The position numbers and the translations under genes were made by a program. Below are positions 1 to 7,541 of a DNA stretch of 33,236 nucleotides, piece after piece. The stretch is from Mycobacterium sp. (GTDB lineage Bacteria; Actinomycetota; Actinomycetes; Mycobacteriales; Mycobacteriaceae). Under the pieces are notes generated by a model that had not been told where the DNA came from, ran no database searches, and saw nothing but the letters and a program-made list of their open reading frames with translations. The first letter of the stretch is position 1. Each line of letters begins with the position of its first letter. The stretch spans positions 1-33,236 of the forward strand of contig JAOPVI010000060.1 of NCBI GenBank assembly GCA_025966225.1. The letters are read 5' to 3'.

Positions 1-1403
1 TGTTCGGCGACAGCTTTCTGGAAGCCGCCGGGGTATTGGAGCGGGGTCTGGACGCGGTAGGCGACGACCTGAGGTTGCGGACACAGCTGTTGGTGACGTT
101 GGCCTACGCCCGATACAACGCAGGCCAATTCGGCCGCGCCGCGCGCAGGATCGAAGAAGCCATCACCCACGCCGAACGACTCGGGCAGCCGATTCTGCTG
201 AGCCAGGCACTCGGGCTACGGGCCATTCTCGGCTTTCTGCGCGGAGACGGACTCGACGAGCTCAGAGTGGCCCGCGCACAGGGGATGGAGGACGCCGACG
301 CGGACATGCCGATGGCGTTTCGGCCCCGGATGCAGCACGCGATGCTGCTGGCGTGGACGGGGCAACTCGAGCACGCCCACCACGAGATGGAGTCGATCCG
401 GCAGCGCTGCATCGAACGGGGTGAAGAGAACGAACTGATATTCGTCGCCGTCCACGGCGTGCTTCTCGACATCTGGCGCGGCAACTTCGCCGATGCCGTT
501 CTGATCTCCGAGGACACCACCGAGCGGGCCCTGCAGTTGGGCGGCGACGTCCCGCTCTTCGTGGCAATGACCATTCGGGCCGCCCTGGCCGCGTACGCCG
601 GCCGGGTCGACGACGCCCGTCGCGACACCGCCACCGCGCTGGCCGCCAGTATGCGTTGTGGCGCGAACCTTCTGGTGGTTTGGACGTTGACGACGCTGGG
701 CTTCCTCGAGTTCTCGCTCGGCAACTACGAAGCGACGCTGAGCGCGGTGGCACCGCTGCTCGTCAGACTCGATGTGGCACCCGACGCCACGGAGATCGTC
801 GCCGCGGCCTTCGTACCCGACGCCGTCGAGGCGATGGTCCACCTCGGCAGGTTCGACGAAGCCGAGCGGCTCGCCGGCCGACTGGAAGGCAACGGCCGTC
901 GGTTGGATCGCGCGTGGATGCTGGCCGCGGGCGCCCGAAGCCGGGCGATGGTGCTCGCCGCCCGCGGTGACATCGACGCCGCGTTGCTGGCCGCTGAGCA
1001 GGCGATGACCGAGCACGACCGGCTGCCGATGCCCTTCGAACACGCCCGCACCCAGCTGCTGCTGGGCCAGCTCGAGCGCCGCCACCGACGCAAGGACGCC
1101 GCCGCCGCCGCTCTGAAGAGCGCACTGGCGACGTTCGAGGACCTGGGCATTCCATTGTGGGCCGAACGAGCCAGGGCCGAACTGGACCGCAATCACACCG
1201 GGCCACGGCGAAGCACGTTGCTCGCCCCATCCGAACAACGAGTCGCCGAGCTCGTCGCAACCGGCAAGACGAATCGCGACGTGGCCACCGAGTTGTACAT
1301 CAGCCCGAAGACCGTCGAAGCCAACCTCGCTCGCATCTACCGCAAGCTCGACATCAGGTCGCGTGCCGAACTCGGCCGCCGAATGGGCGCAGCCGAAGTG
1401 TAG
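1..1403 (+). CDS. LuxR-family (LAL-like) transcriptional regulator, 3' part
   Basis: The reading frame is open from the first complete codon of the window, so the gene begins upstream and only about the last 467 codons are visible. Most of the visible part is helical, Ala/Leu/Arg-rich sequence of the TPR-like type found in the middle of large ATP-binding LuxR regulators (LAL/MalT type). The last 60 or so residues are a LuxR helix-turn-helix: SEQRVAELVATGKTNRDVA followed by LYISPKTVEANLARIYRKL. The N-terminal ATPase expected for this class would lie outside the window and cannot be confirmed. The stop codon TAG at 1401-1403 is itself the first three bases of a 20-bp box found twice more in promoters of this window, so the regulator may be linked to those promoters. 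That link is inference. The 36 TTG codon is not a credible start because coding sequence continues upstream of it. Confidence 0.9.
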   Translation, partial: FGDSFLEAAGVLERGLDAVGDDLRLRTQLLVTLAYARYNAGQFGRAARRIEEAITHAERLGQPILLSQALGLRAILGFLRGDGLDELRVARAQGMEDADADMPMAFRPRMQHAMLLAWTGQLEHAHHEMESIRQRCIERGEENELIFVAVHGVLLDIWRGNFADAVLISEDTTERALQLGGDVPLFVAMTIRAALAAYAGRVDDARRDTATALAASMRCGANLLVVWTLTTLGFLEFSLGNYEATLSAVAPLLVRLDVAPDATEIVAAAFVPDAVEAMVHLGRFDEAERLAGRLEGNGRRLDRAWMLAAGARSRAMVLAARGDIDAALLAAEQAMTEHDRLPMPFEHARTQLLLGQLERRHRRKDAAAAALKSALATFEDLGIPLWAERARAELDRNHTGPRRSTLLAPSEQRVAELVATGKTNRDVATELYISPKTVEANLARIYRKLDIRSRAELGRRMGAAEV

Positions 1404-1443
1404 GGAAACGCCCGATTTATCGGCTGCCCCGAGTGGCTAGCGT
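1401..1443 (+). promoter_or_regulatory. LuxR-box promoter, copy 1
   Basis: The box TAGGGAAACGCCCGATTTAT lies at 1401-1420. Exactly 17 bp later comes TAGCGT (1438-1443), which fits a TANNNT -10. This is the same arrangement as the copies at 2713 and 8196. It begins on the stop codon of the LuxR gene. A leaderless start would be expected near 1450, but only GTC is found there, so the promoter may drive a broken gene or a short non-coding transcript that converges on the alcohol dehydrogenase gene. Confidence 0.5.
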
Positions 1444-1484
1444 CAACACGGTCACCGAGGACGGGGACGCACACCATCTCCGTG

Positions 1485-1595
1485 ATGGGCGACGCGGTCG
1501 TTTCCCGGGGTGGCTGCAACAAGGGCATCGTCAGCGGTTGGGCAGGGACCCTGCACGTCGAGACCGGCGAGGAAGCCCGCAACGGCGCCGGTTGA
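1485..1595 (+). pseudogene. Short ORF, possible META-domain (HslJ-like) remnant
   Basis: The 202 bp between the LuxR gene and the convergent alcohol dehydrogenase hold no full gene. One frame, open from 1422 and with an ATG at 1485, reads MGDAVVSRGGCNKGIVSGW and then AGTLHVETGEE before a TGA at 1593-1595. The GGCN...SGW...GTL pattern resembles the core of META/HslJ-type lipoproteins, but the rest of such a domain is missing and no ribosome-binding site sits at a good distance. It lies just downstream of LuxR-box promoter copy 1, so it could be the stump of a former target gene. The family call is a weak resemblance only, and a chance ORF is quite possible. Confidence 0.22.
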
Positions 1596-1605
1596 ACCGC
1601 CAACG

Positions 1606-2619
1606 CTAAATGGTGAGCACCATCCGGTAGCGCGCCTTGCCGGTGTCCATCGCCTCGTACGCCTCGGCGGCCTCGGCAAGCGGCCGTTCCTGGACAACGG
1701 CGCGGACGCCGGTCTGCACGGCGAACAGCATGGTCTCCTCGACGTCGCGGGCGGTGCCCGACGGATGGCCGGTCACCGACAGCCCTGGGGTGATGAGTTC
1801 GAGGGGGCTGATCGGCAGGTTCTCCGGAGTGACGCCGACGACGACGAGTTCGCCCTCCGGTCCGAGCCCTCCGACGGTCGCGGCCATCGCCGCGGAGTTC
1901 GCCGCAGTGGCAAGAACCACCCTGGCGCCGCCGAGACCACGCAGCGCCGCCGAGACGTCGGCCTCATTGGAGTCGATGTAGTGATGAGCACCCAACTCGC
2001 GGGCATCGTCGGCCCTGGCCGCACCGCGAGCGATCGCGACGGTCTCGAAACCAATGGCACGTGCCCACTGCACACCCAGATGGCCCAGTCCGCCGATGCC
2101 AAGCACCGCGACCAGATCACCGGCCACCGCCCTGGTCCGGCGCAGGGCGTTGAACGTCGTCACGCCGGCACACCCGAGGGGCGCCGCCTCCACGAACGAA
2201 AGCTCGTCGGGTATCCGCGCCAAGGCCGTCGCAGGCGCCGTCACCGACTCGGCGTAGCCACCCGGATACTGCCAACTCGGCACCTGAAGGCGTTCGCACT
2301 GCATGAAGTAGCCCTGGCGGCACGGCACGCACCGGTTGCAGTTGCCGCCGAACCAACCGACGGCCACCCTGTCGCCGATCGCGAAGTCCTCGACTCCGTC
2401 CCCGAGCTCGGCGACGGTGCCCGCGATCTCGTGTCCTGGCGTCAACGGCCAAGTCATTCCGGGGAAGCCCCCGCTGACGAACCCGTGATCGGTACCGCAC
2501 ACCCCGCAGGCGGCGACGGCGATTCGAACGTGATCGCGCGGTGGTGAGGTGGTCTCGACGTCGACGAGGGTGAGTGGCTGGTTCGCGGACGCCACGTGGA
2601 TGGCCTTGTGCGTGGGCAT
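1606..2619 (-). CDS. Zinc-dependent alcohol dehydrogenase (MDR family)
   Basis: A 337-residue medium-chain dehydrogenase/reductase that should interconvert an alcohol and an aldehyde with NAD(P). The catalytic-zinc region is visible early (CGVCGTDH, then PGHEIAGTV). The structural-zinc lobe has the classic four cysteines with C-x2-C-x2-C-x7-C spacing (CNRCVPCRQGYFMQC). The Rossmann cofactor loop is VLGIGGLGHLGVQWA. Length and domain order are normal for the family. The ATG at 2619 is preceded on its own strand by TAATCT six bases upstream, so the mRNA may be leaderless. It converges on the LuxR gene and diverges from the DUF4242-like gene. The substrate cannot be told from sequence. Confidence 0.9.
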   Translation of the reverse strand: MPTHKAIHVASANQPLTLVDVETTSPPRDHVRIAVAACGVCGTDHGFVSGGFPGMTWPLTPGHEIAGTVAELGDGVEDFAIGDRVAVGWFGGNCNRCVPCRQGYFMQCERLQVPSWQYPGGYAESVTAPATALARIPDELSFVEAAPLGCAGVTTFNALRRTRAVAGDLVAVLGIGGLGHLGVQWARAIGFETVAIARGAARADDARELGAHHYIDSNEADVSAALRGLGGARVVLATAANSAAMAATVGGLGPEGELVVVGVTPENLPISPLELITPGLSVTGHPSGTARDVEETMLFAVQTGVRAVVQERPLAEAAEAYEAMDTGKARYRMVLTI

Positions 2620-2625
2620 GCTCAG

Positions 2626-2631
2626 AGATTA
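2626..2631 (-). promoter_or_regulatory. Candidate -10 of the alcohol dehydrogenase gene
   Basis: TAATCT fits TANNNT and ends six bases before the ATG at 2619, the spacing of mycobacterial leaderless transcripts. No good -35 was recognised. Prediction only. Confidence 0.35.
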
Positions 2632-2712
2632 ATACCGCGCCACCGGCGTCCGGCGGTGAATTCAGGGGCACCGACCCGTTGGCCACACACGCCCCAAACT
2701 CACACCAAACCA

Positions 2713-2755
2713 TAGGGAAACCCCCGATTTCTTCCGACCGTCGAATGATTACCGT
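2713..2755 (+). promoter_or_regulatory. LuxR-box promoter, copy 2
   Basis: The box TAGGGAAACCCCCGATTTCT at 2713-2732 is followed after exactly 17 bp by TACCGT (2750-2755), a TANNNT -10. The ATG of the DUF4242-like gene at 2763 follows seven bases later, so the transcript is probably leaderless and the box covers about -31 to -50. The box therefore overlaps the -35 position, as expected for a class II activator site. Confidence 0.6.
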
Positions 2756-2762
2756 TGAGGCG

Positions 2763-3053
2763 ATGAGCGACCCCGCCACGCCGGTTCCGTGCTTCCTCGT
2801 CGAGTGGTACGGCCCCAAGCTGGCCGAGGAGCCGATCGCTGACACCGCCGCCGCACTCGACGACTGCGCCGCGTCGATGTCAATGGCAGGCTCATCCGTT
2901 CGGCTGCTCACGATCCTCGCCGTCCCCACCGACGAAGTGCTGTTCGGCGTGTTCACTGCAGACTCGGCCGACATCGTCGCCGAGACCTGTCAACGGGCCG
3001 GGCGGCCGGCCCAACGGCTCACCCCCGCCGTCGACGCTCACTTCGGGGGCTAA
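2763..3053 (+). CDS. Small DUF4242-like (SCO4226-type) protein
   Basis: A 96-residue protein without signal peptide or membrane segment. Its pattern, an N-terminal FLVEWYG strand, a central LLTILAVPTDEVLFGVFTAD hairpin, and a last helix and strand with CQRAGRPAQRLTPAV, resembles the small ferredoxin-like DUF4242/SCO4226 family, some members of which bind nickel. Conserved metal ligands were not verified, so no metal is claimed. An in-frame ATG at 2745 would add six residues. The 2763 start is preferred because TACCGT lies seven bases upstream and because the distance to the 20-bp box then equals that of the other target gene. It is divergent from the alcohol dehydrogenase gene and followed by dedA after about 50 bp. 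It is probably controlled by the box promoter and may be a stress-response protein, which is inference. Confidence 0.7.
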   Translation: MSDPATPVPCFLVEWYGPKLAEEPIADTAAALDDCAASMSMAGSSVRLLTILAVPTDEVLFGVFTADSADIVAETCQRAGRPAQRLTPAVDAHFGG

Positions 3054-3101
3054 GCGTCGGCTCAGCGAGACCTCAGCTGGGCACCGGTATCTTTGGGCAC
3101 C

Positions 3102-3797
3102 ATGACCACCACCAACCTGGCCCTCATGCCGAGTTTTCTGGACCCGCTGACGCTGCTCGGGTACTTCGGCACCTGGGCACTCGTGGGCCTGCTGGTGGTC
3201 ATCTTCATCGAGTCGGGCGTGCTGTTCCCCGTACTGCCCGGCGACACCTTGCTCTTCGTGGCAGGCATGCTCGCCGCGGGGACGGCCGCCCAAGCCAAAG
3301 AAGTGCAGACCAACTTTCACCTGTGGCAGCTACTGGTGTTCATCCCCATCGCCGCCGTGCTCGGTGGTCAGGTGGGGTACTGGATCGGCCGCAGCATCGG
3401 CACGTCGATGTTCAAGCCGGACGCGCGATTCCTCAAGCAGCGCTACCTGGACGAGGCCCACGCCTTCTTCGAGCAGCGCGGGCCATTCGCCATCGTGCTT
3501 GCCCGGTTCGTGCCGATCGTGCGGACACTCGCACCGATCACCGCGGGTGCGGCCCGGATGGGCTACGGGGTGTTCACCCTCTTCAACGTCATCGGCGCGG
3601 TCGTGTGGGGAATCGGGCTGATACTGCTGGGCTACGGACTCGGCCAGTTCGAGGTCATTCAGAAGCTGCTGGAACCCATCTTCATCCTGATCGCACTCGT
3701 TTCGGTGCTGCCGATCTTCTTCGAGTGGCTCAAGCGCCGCAGAGCGGCCAAGGCCGCGGGCGACGCCGTCGTCGAGCAAGCGCCCGAGCAGCCCTAG
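3102..3797 (+). CDS. DedA family membrane protein (VTT/SNARE-associated domain)
   Basis: A 231-residue polytopic membrane protein of the DedA family. Members are linked to lipid (undecaprenyl-phosphate or phospholipid) flipping and to envelope and pH homeostasis in bacteria. Visible family signatures are ESGVLFPVLPGDTLLFVAG near residue 40, the FFEQRGPFAIVLARFVPIVR segment with its conserved Arg-Phe-x-Pro-x-x-Arg, and the following PITAGAARMGY and NVIGAVVWG helices. The C-terminus is a short Arg/Lys/Ala-rich tail. The ATG at 3102 is chosen over a TTG at 3093 because residues after the ATG match the family start. The stop codon TAG (3795-3797) overlaps the stop of the convergent gene through the shared CTAG, so the two genes end on the same bases. 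Confidence 0.9.
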   Translation: MTTTNLALMPSFLDPLTLLGYFGTWALVGLLVVIFIESGVLFPVLPGDTLLFVAGMLAAGTAAQAKEVQTNFHLWQLLVFIPIAAVLGGQVGYWIGRSIGTSMFKPDARFLKQRYLDEAHAFFEQRGPFAIVLARFVPIVRTLAPITAGAARMGYGVFTLFNVIGAVVWGIGLILLGYGLGQFEVIQKLLEPIFILIALVSVLPIFFEWLKRRRAAKAAGDAVVEQAPEQP

Positions 3798-4711
3798 CCG
3801 AGTTCGAGCGCGGCGGCGAGCTCACGCAACGCGGGCCGCGGATCGGCCATCGGGTTGTCCCCGACCACCTGAAGCACGACGTGGTCGGCCCCGGCGTCGA
3901 GGTGGGCCCGCAGGGACGCGGCCGCGTCGTCGACCGAGCCCGTGGTCACCAGAGCCCTGGCCAACCGGTCGGAGCCTCCCCTGACGAGGTCGGACTCCTC
4001 GAACCCCTGCCGTATCCACGAGTTCCGGTAGTTCGGCAGTCCGCTGTACGCGTTGAGGTGCCCGTGGGCCCACTGCAGCTGGTCTTCGCGCGTGCCGCCG
4101 ACGGTGACCGCCTGCTCGGAGACGATCCACTTCTCCGGCCCGAGGACGTCCCTGGTCACCCGGGTCTGTTCGGGCAACACGAGATACGGATGCGCGCCGT
4201 CGGCGTCGGTGCCGGACAGTTCGATCATCTTGGGTCCGAGCGCAGCCAGCAGCCGCACGGGCCTACCCGCGCCGGGCTCGAAGGCCTCCGAGACCGCGGC
4301 CATCTTCTCCAGGTAGGTGCGCATGGTAGCCAGCGGTTTCTGATAACTACCGCCGATGCTGCCCTCGACCAACGGGGCATGACTCACCCCGAGGCCGAGC
4401 ATGAACCGGCGCGGGAACAGGGCGTTGATCGTGCGGCCACCCGTCTCGGCGGCCGACGGGATGCGGACGTGGATGTTGGCGATGCCGGTACCGACGACGA
4501 GTCGCTCGGTGGCGCTCAGGAACGCCATCGACTGCGTGAGGACTTCCTTGCCTGCCACCTCGGGAATGAAAAGCGAACCGTAGCCGAGGGATTCGATGTC
4601 CCGGGCCACGGCCTGGGCGTCGGGCATGGCCCAGGTCTCGCTGGCCCACCAGACGCCGATCCGGCTGGGGAAGTCGACAGCTGGGCGCGTGGACGGCGCA
4701 GGTGAAGTCAC
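3794..4711 (-). CDS. LLM-class F420-dependent oxidoreductase
   Basis: A 305-residue luciferase-like (TIM-barrel) protein of the kind that in mycobacteria normally uses coenzyme F420. Visible features are the N-terminal strand IGVWWASETWAMPDA, helix and strand IESLGYGSLFIPEVAG, the core RLVVGTGIANIHVR strand, and FPRRFMLGLGVSHAPLVEG, where the phosphate of the deazaflavin usually binds. It starts with GTG at 4711, 18 bases after the stop of the DapB-like gene, so it is most likely the third gene of the Rieske operon. It would supply a hydride-transfer step in that pathway. FMN instead of F420 cannot be excluded. The 3' end overlaps the dedA stop codon tail to tail. Confidence 0.85.
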   Translation of the reverse strand: MTSPAPSTRPAVDFPSRIGVWWASETWAMPDAQAVARDIESLGYGSLFIPEVAGKEVLTQSMAFLSATERLVVGTGIANIHVRIPSAAETGGRTINALFPRRFMLGLGVSHAPLVEGSIGGSYQKPLATMRTYLEKMAAVSEAFEPGAGRPVRLLAALGPKMIELSGTDADGAHPYLVLPEQTRVTRDVLGPEKWIVSEQAVTVGGTREDQLQWAHGHLNAYSGLPNYRNSWIRQGFEESDLVRGGSDRLARALVTTGSVDDAAASLRAHLDAGADHVVLQVVGDNPMADPRPALRELAAALELG

Positions 4712-4729
4712 CTACCTGATGCTAGGCAC

Positions 4730-5818
4730 CTACTGCTTGAACCTTCCTGCGAACCCCCGCAATGGAAGGTCGGCACTGGTGAGCAGACCTGGAGGCGCCG
4801 CGACGACGGACGCGATGGCGTTCAGCGCCGGCAGCCCGGTGACCGTCATCCCGATCGAGGCGAAGTTGTCCGGATTCGACAGATCGACACCTGGTTTCGG
4901 GAAGATCATGTGCTTGTTGTAGATGCACGGGTCGCCCATGATCTGAGTGATGTAGCAGCCCTTGATGTCCCAGCTCGGATCGGTGTGTGGCGTCATCTGC
5001 CACTCCAGATGAGTCTCGACCCGCGCCACGCCGTCGACCATGCCCTGATACTTGATGTAGTTGCCGCCGAGTGAGCCCTTCGGCATCTGGTACCAGCCCA
5101 GATCGACGTCCTTGGTGCACGCACCGAGCTCGTAGCTGAACTTGACCTCGTCGAGTTTCAGGTCGAAGCAATCGGCCATCATCAGCACGCTATCGGCGAA
5201 GACACGGGTGTACTTCTCCAGCTTGCCGGGGATGCTCGGGTCATCGACGGGCAGTCCGTAGCCCACCTCGATCCAGGTGTCCTTGCTGTGGTGGCACGAC
5301 ACGTCGACAGACTCGATGGTGGTGACGTTCTCGATCTCGGCGACGTCGGCCGAACACACCACCCCGAGGATCTGGTTGACGCCCGGATTCATGCCGGTGC
5401 CGTAGAAGCTCACCGCGCCCTTTTCGCACGCCTCGGCCAGAAGCTGCGTCACCGGCTTGCCGGACGGGTGCGGATGGTTGGTGTCGCGGTGCCAGCCGGT
5501 GATCCAGTCGGCGGTGGTGACGATGTTGATGCCCGCCTCGAGGACTTTCACGTAGAGGTCCTCGTCGGGAAACACGCCGTGAAAGGTCAATACGTCGGGC
5601 TTGGCGGCAATGATCTCGTCGATCGAGCCAGTGGCCTTGACCCCGATGGGCGCCAAGCCGACTAGCTCCCCGGCGTCGCGGCCGATCTTTTCCGCTGTGT
5701 AGCAGTGCAATCCGATCAGGTCGAGGTCGGGGTGCGCGGCGATGCGCTTGATCATCTCGGATCCGACGTTGCCCGTCGCTACTTGAAAGACGCGGATGGT
5801 CTTGCGGTTGGAGCTCAT
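4730..5818 (-). CDS. NAD(P)-dependent dehydrogenase with dihydrodipicolinate-reductase-like fold
   Basis: A 362-residue protein with an N-terminal Rossmann domain (RVFQVATGNVGSEMIKRI, residues 9-26) of the dihydrodipicolinate reductase N-domain type. Its middle domain is of the 2,4-diaminopentanoate dehydrogenase/amine dehydrogenase-like type common in mycobacteria (GTGMNPGVNQILGVV around 140-155). It is longer than a true DapB and lacks an obvious DapB active-site block, so lysine biosynthesis is unlikely. It lies 29 bp after the Rieske gene and 18 bp before the F420-type gene, on one strand, which suggests an operon. An oxidoreductase acting on an amine, alcohol or ketone intermediate is the best guess. 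The ATG at 5818 has AGAAGGG ten bases upstream. Confidence 0.8.
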   Translation of the reverse strand: MSSNRKTIRVFQVATGNVGSEMIKRIAAHPDLDLIGLHCYTAEKIGRDAGELVGLAPIGVKATGSIDEIIAAKPDVLTFHGVFPDEDLYVKVLEAGINIVTTADWITGWHRDTNHPHPSGKPVTQLLAEACEKGAVSFYGTGMNPGVNQILGVVCSADVAEIENVTTIESVDVSCHHSKDTWIEVGYGLPVDDPSIPGKLEKYTRVFADSVLMMADCFDLKLDEVKFSYELGACTKDVDLGWYQMPKGSLGGNYIKYQGMVDGVARVETHLEWQMTPHTDPSWDIKGCYITQIMGDPCIYNKHMIFPKPGVDLSNPDNFASIGMTVTGLPALNAIASVVAAPPGLLTSADLPLRGFAGRFKQ

Positions 5819-5847
5819 GGTTGATCAGCCCTTCTGGTTGGCGGCGG

Positions 5848-6849
5848 TCAGGTCGCGGCGCTGCCGCCACGGCCGTCGGGATAGAACTGCACGGCCCACT
5901 TGCGGATTCTGGTGAAGCCCTCGTACTCGGACGTCGACAGCGCGGGCGGATCCGAATAGCGTTGGTGGCTCCAGATGTAGACGTCCTGGGCGAATTGCCG
6001 GATGACCTCTTCGCCGAACTCCCTGGCCTTCTGCTCGGCCCGTGGCGAGTCCTTGCCGGGCACGCGGCCGATGTACACCATGAACCGGACGTCGGACGTG
6101 AATTCGTCGACGGGGGTGATGGCGGAGATGGTCCGGTTGTCGACCATGCCCCAGCTCTTGGTCACCGCGATGCCCAAGCCGCCGTTGATCGCCTCGACGC
6201 CGCTGTTGACGTCTTCGATCCTCTGCCCGTCGTCGCCCTCGAAGGTGATGGTGAAGTCGACGTATGACACCGGCTCGGCGAAGTCGTGGCGGGTGAACAC
6301 GGGCACTATCGGCGTCTTGTGCACGAACTTGAAGTGCGCGAAGTCGACGCCGTTCTCGAGCACGTACTGCGGATGCAGTTCCAGCGCTTCGCGGTGCAGC
6401 CGCTGCTGCGGGTAGTAGTCGACGGTGCTGCTTCCGTCCCCGAAACCGGCGAACACGTCCGGCGCCTCGAAGAACGGCTCCCGACCGTCGGCGTCGTGCC
6501 ACATGTAGATGGATGCGTTGAGTTCGGCCACCGGATAGGTGCGCATTCGACGGCCGCGATTGGGGCGTGGCTCGTAGGGGATGCAGACGTTGCGGCCCTC
6601 GGAGTTCCACTGCCAACCGTGGAACGGGCATTCGATGACCTCGCCCTCGACGTGCCCGCCGAAGCCGAGGTGTGCGCCGAGATGTTCGCAGTACGCGTCC
6701 ATCACGGTCACTTGCCCGGACTGTGCGCGCCAGGCGATCAGTTCGCGGTCGAAGTACTTCATCCGGTGGACGTCGCCGACACCGACCTGGTCCGACCAGG
6801 CGACCTGAAACCATCCGGTCGGCTTCATCGAGAGCGGCGGTTTGGCCAT
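5848..6849 (-). CDS. Rieske 2Fe-2S non-haem iron oxygenase, alpha subunit (KshA-like)
   Basis: A terminal oxygenase of about 333 residues. The Rieske cluster ligands are plain: C-E-H at the start and C-P-F-H 17 residues later in the segment from YCEHLGAH to ECPFHGW. The mononuclear iron site is VDFAHFKFVHKTP, with Asp-x2-His-x4-His. Size and layout resemble KshA-type oxygenases of actinobacterial steroid and aromatic metabolism, but the substrate is not readable from sequence, and no reductase component is adjacent. The ATG at 6849 gives the natural family N-terminus (MAKPPLSMKPTGWFQ). A GTG at 6864 would add five residues. It is the first gene of a three-gene minus-strand unit and diverges from a TetR gene over only 37 bp, so TetR repression with a ligand from this pathway is likely. 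Confidence 0.87.
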   Translation of the reverse strand: MAKPPLSMKPTGWFQVAWSDQVGVGDVHRMKYFDRELIAWRAQSGQVTVMDAYCEHLGAHLGFGGHVEGEVIECPFHGWQWNSEGRNVCIPYEPRPNRGRRMRTYPVAELNASIYMWHDADGREPFFEAPDVFAGFGDGSSTVDYYPQQRLHREALELHPQYVLENGVDFAHFKFVHKTPIVPVFTRHDFAEPVSYVDFTITFEGDDGQRIEDVNSGVEAINGGLGIAVTKSWGMVDNRTISAITPVDEFTSDVRFMVYIGRVPGKDSPRAEQKAREFGEEVIRQFAQDVYIWSHQRYSDPPALSTSEYEGFTRIRKWAVQFYPDGRGGSAAT

Positions 6850-6873
6850 GTCGACAAGAATCACAGAAGGTTC

Positions 6874-6879
6874 TATTAT
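6874..6879 (+). promoter_or_regulatory. Candidate -10 of the TetR gene in a shared divergent region
   Basis: TATTAT ends seven bases before the GTG at 6887, fitting a leaderless start. The same AT-rich tract read on the other strand gives AATAATAG, the only AT-rich candidate for the Rieske promoter, though no clean TANNNT was found there. AGAA and TTCT (6857-6860 and 6871-6874) form a weak ten-spaced inverted repeat that might be part of an operator. Confidence 0.45.
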
Positions 6880-6886
6880 TCGTCAA

Positions 6887-7516
6887 GTGTCGGAGTCCGA
6901 AGTCGAGTTGCCTACCCGCCGGACCAACCGGCGCGGCCAAGCCACCAGGGACGCCATGCTGGACGCGGCACTCAGCGCGCTGGCGAGCGGCGACATCGGC
7001 GCCGCCTCGGCCAACCGCATCGCGAAGGACGCAGGCGCGACCTGGGGCGCGATCAAGTACCAGTTCGGCGACATCGACGGGCTGTGGGCGGCCGTGCTGC
7101 GCCGCACCGCCGAACGCCGCGGGCAGCTGCCGTCGCACTCGACTCCGGGCGCACCGCTGCGCGAACGCGTCGCCGCGATCATCGATCTGCTCTTCGACGG
7201 GCTCAGCGCCCCCGACTCGCGCGCCATCGAGACCCTGCGTTCGGCGCTACCCAGAGACGGTGCCGAGCTGGAGCGGCTGTATCCGCAGACCGCGGCTGAA
7301 CTTCAGTCGTGGGGACGCAGCTGGATCGAGTCCTGTCAGACGGCCTTCGCCGACGTCGACGTCGACCCCGAACGCGTTCGGGAGGTCGCCTCGTTCATCC
7401 CCGGCGCGATGCGTGGCCTCGTCTCCGAGCGCCAGCTCGGTTCGTTCTACGACCTGGACCTGGCGCGCCGCGGAATGACCAACGCGATCGTCACCTATCT
7501 GCAGCACTCGCGCTGA
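6887..7516 (+). CDS. TetR-family transcriptional regulator
   Basis: A 209-residue protein with an N-terminal TetR helix-turn-helix: TRDAMLDAALSALASGD, then NRIAKDAGATWGAIKYQFGD, where the GAIKYQFGD recognition helix is typical. The C-terminal ligand domain has no recognisable signature. The GTG at 6887 is preferred to the upstream ATG at 6842, because the latter would overlap the coding start of the divergent Rieske gene, while the GTG follows TATTAT at leaderless spacing. It most likely represses itself and the divergent Rieske/DapB-like/F420 operon. Inducer unknown. Confidence 0.85.
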   Translation: MSESEVELPTRRTNRRGQATRDAMLDAALSALASGDIGAASANRIAKDAGATWGAIKYQFGDIDGLWAAVLRRTAERRGQLPSHSTPGAPLRERVAAIIDLLFDGLSAPDSRAIETLRSALPRDGAELERLYPQTAAELQSWGRSWIESCQTAFADVDVDPERVREVASFIPGAMRGLVSERQLGSFYDLDLARRGMTNAIVTYLQHSR

Positions 7517-7541
7517 TTCACGGAAGGCCTTGTCGCAGCGC

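Noticed and set aside
1540..1552. GCAGGGACCCTGC palindrome in the LuxR-adh spacer as a terminator
   Set aside because: With one base at the centre it can form only a four-bp stem, and there is no T-tract.
3323..4705. Long plus-strand ORF (460 codons) over dedA and the F420-type gene
   Set aside because: It is antisense or out of frame to two well-supported genes and is rich in Arg/Gly/Pro, as expected for GC-rich shadow frames.
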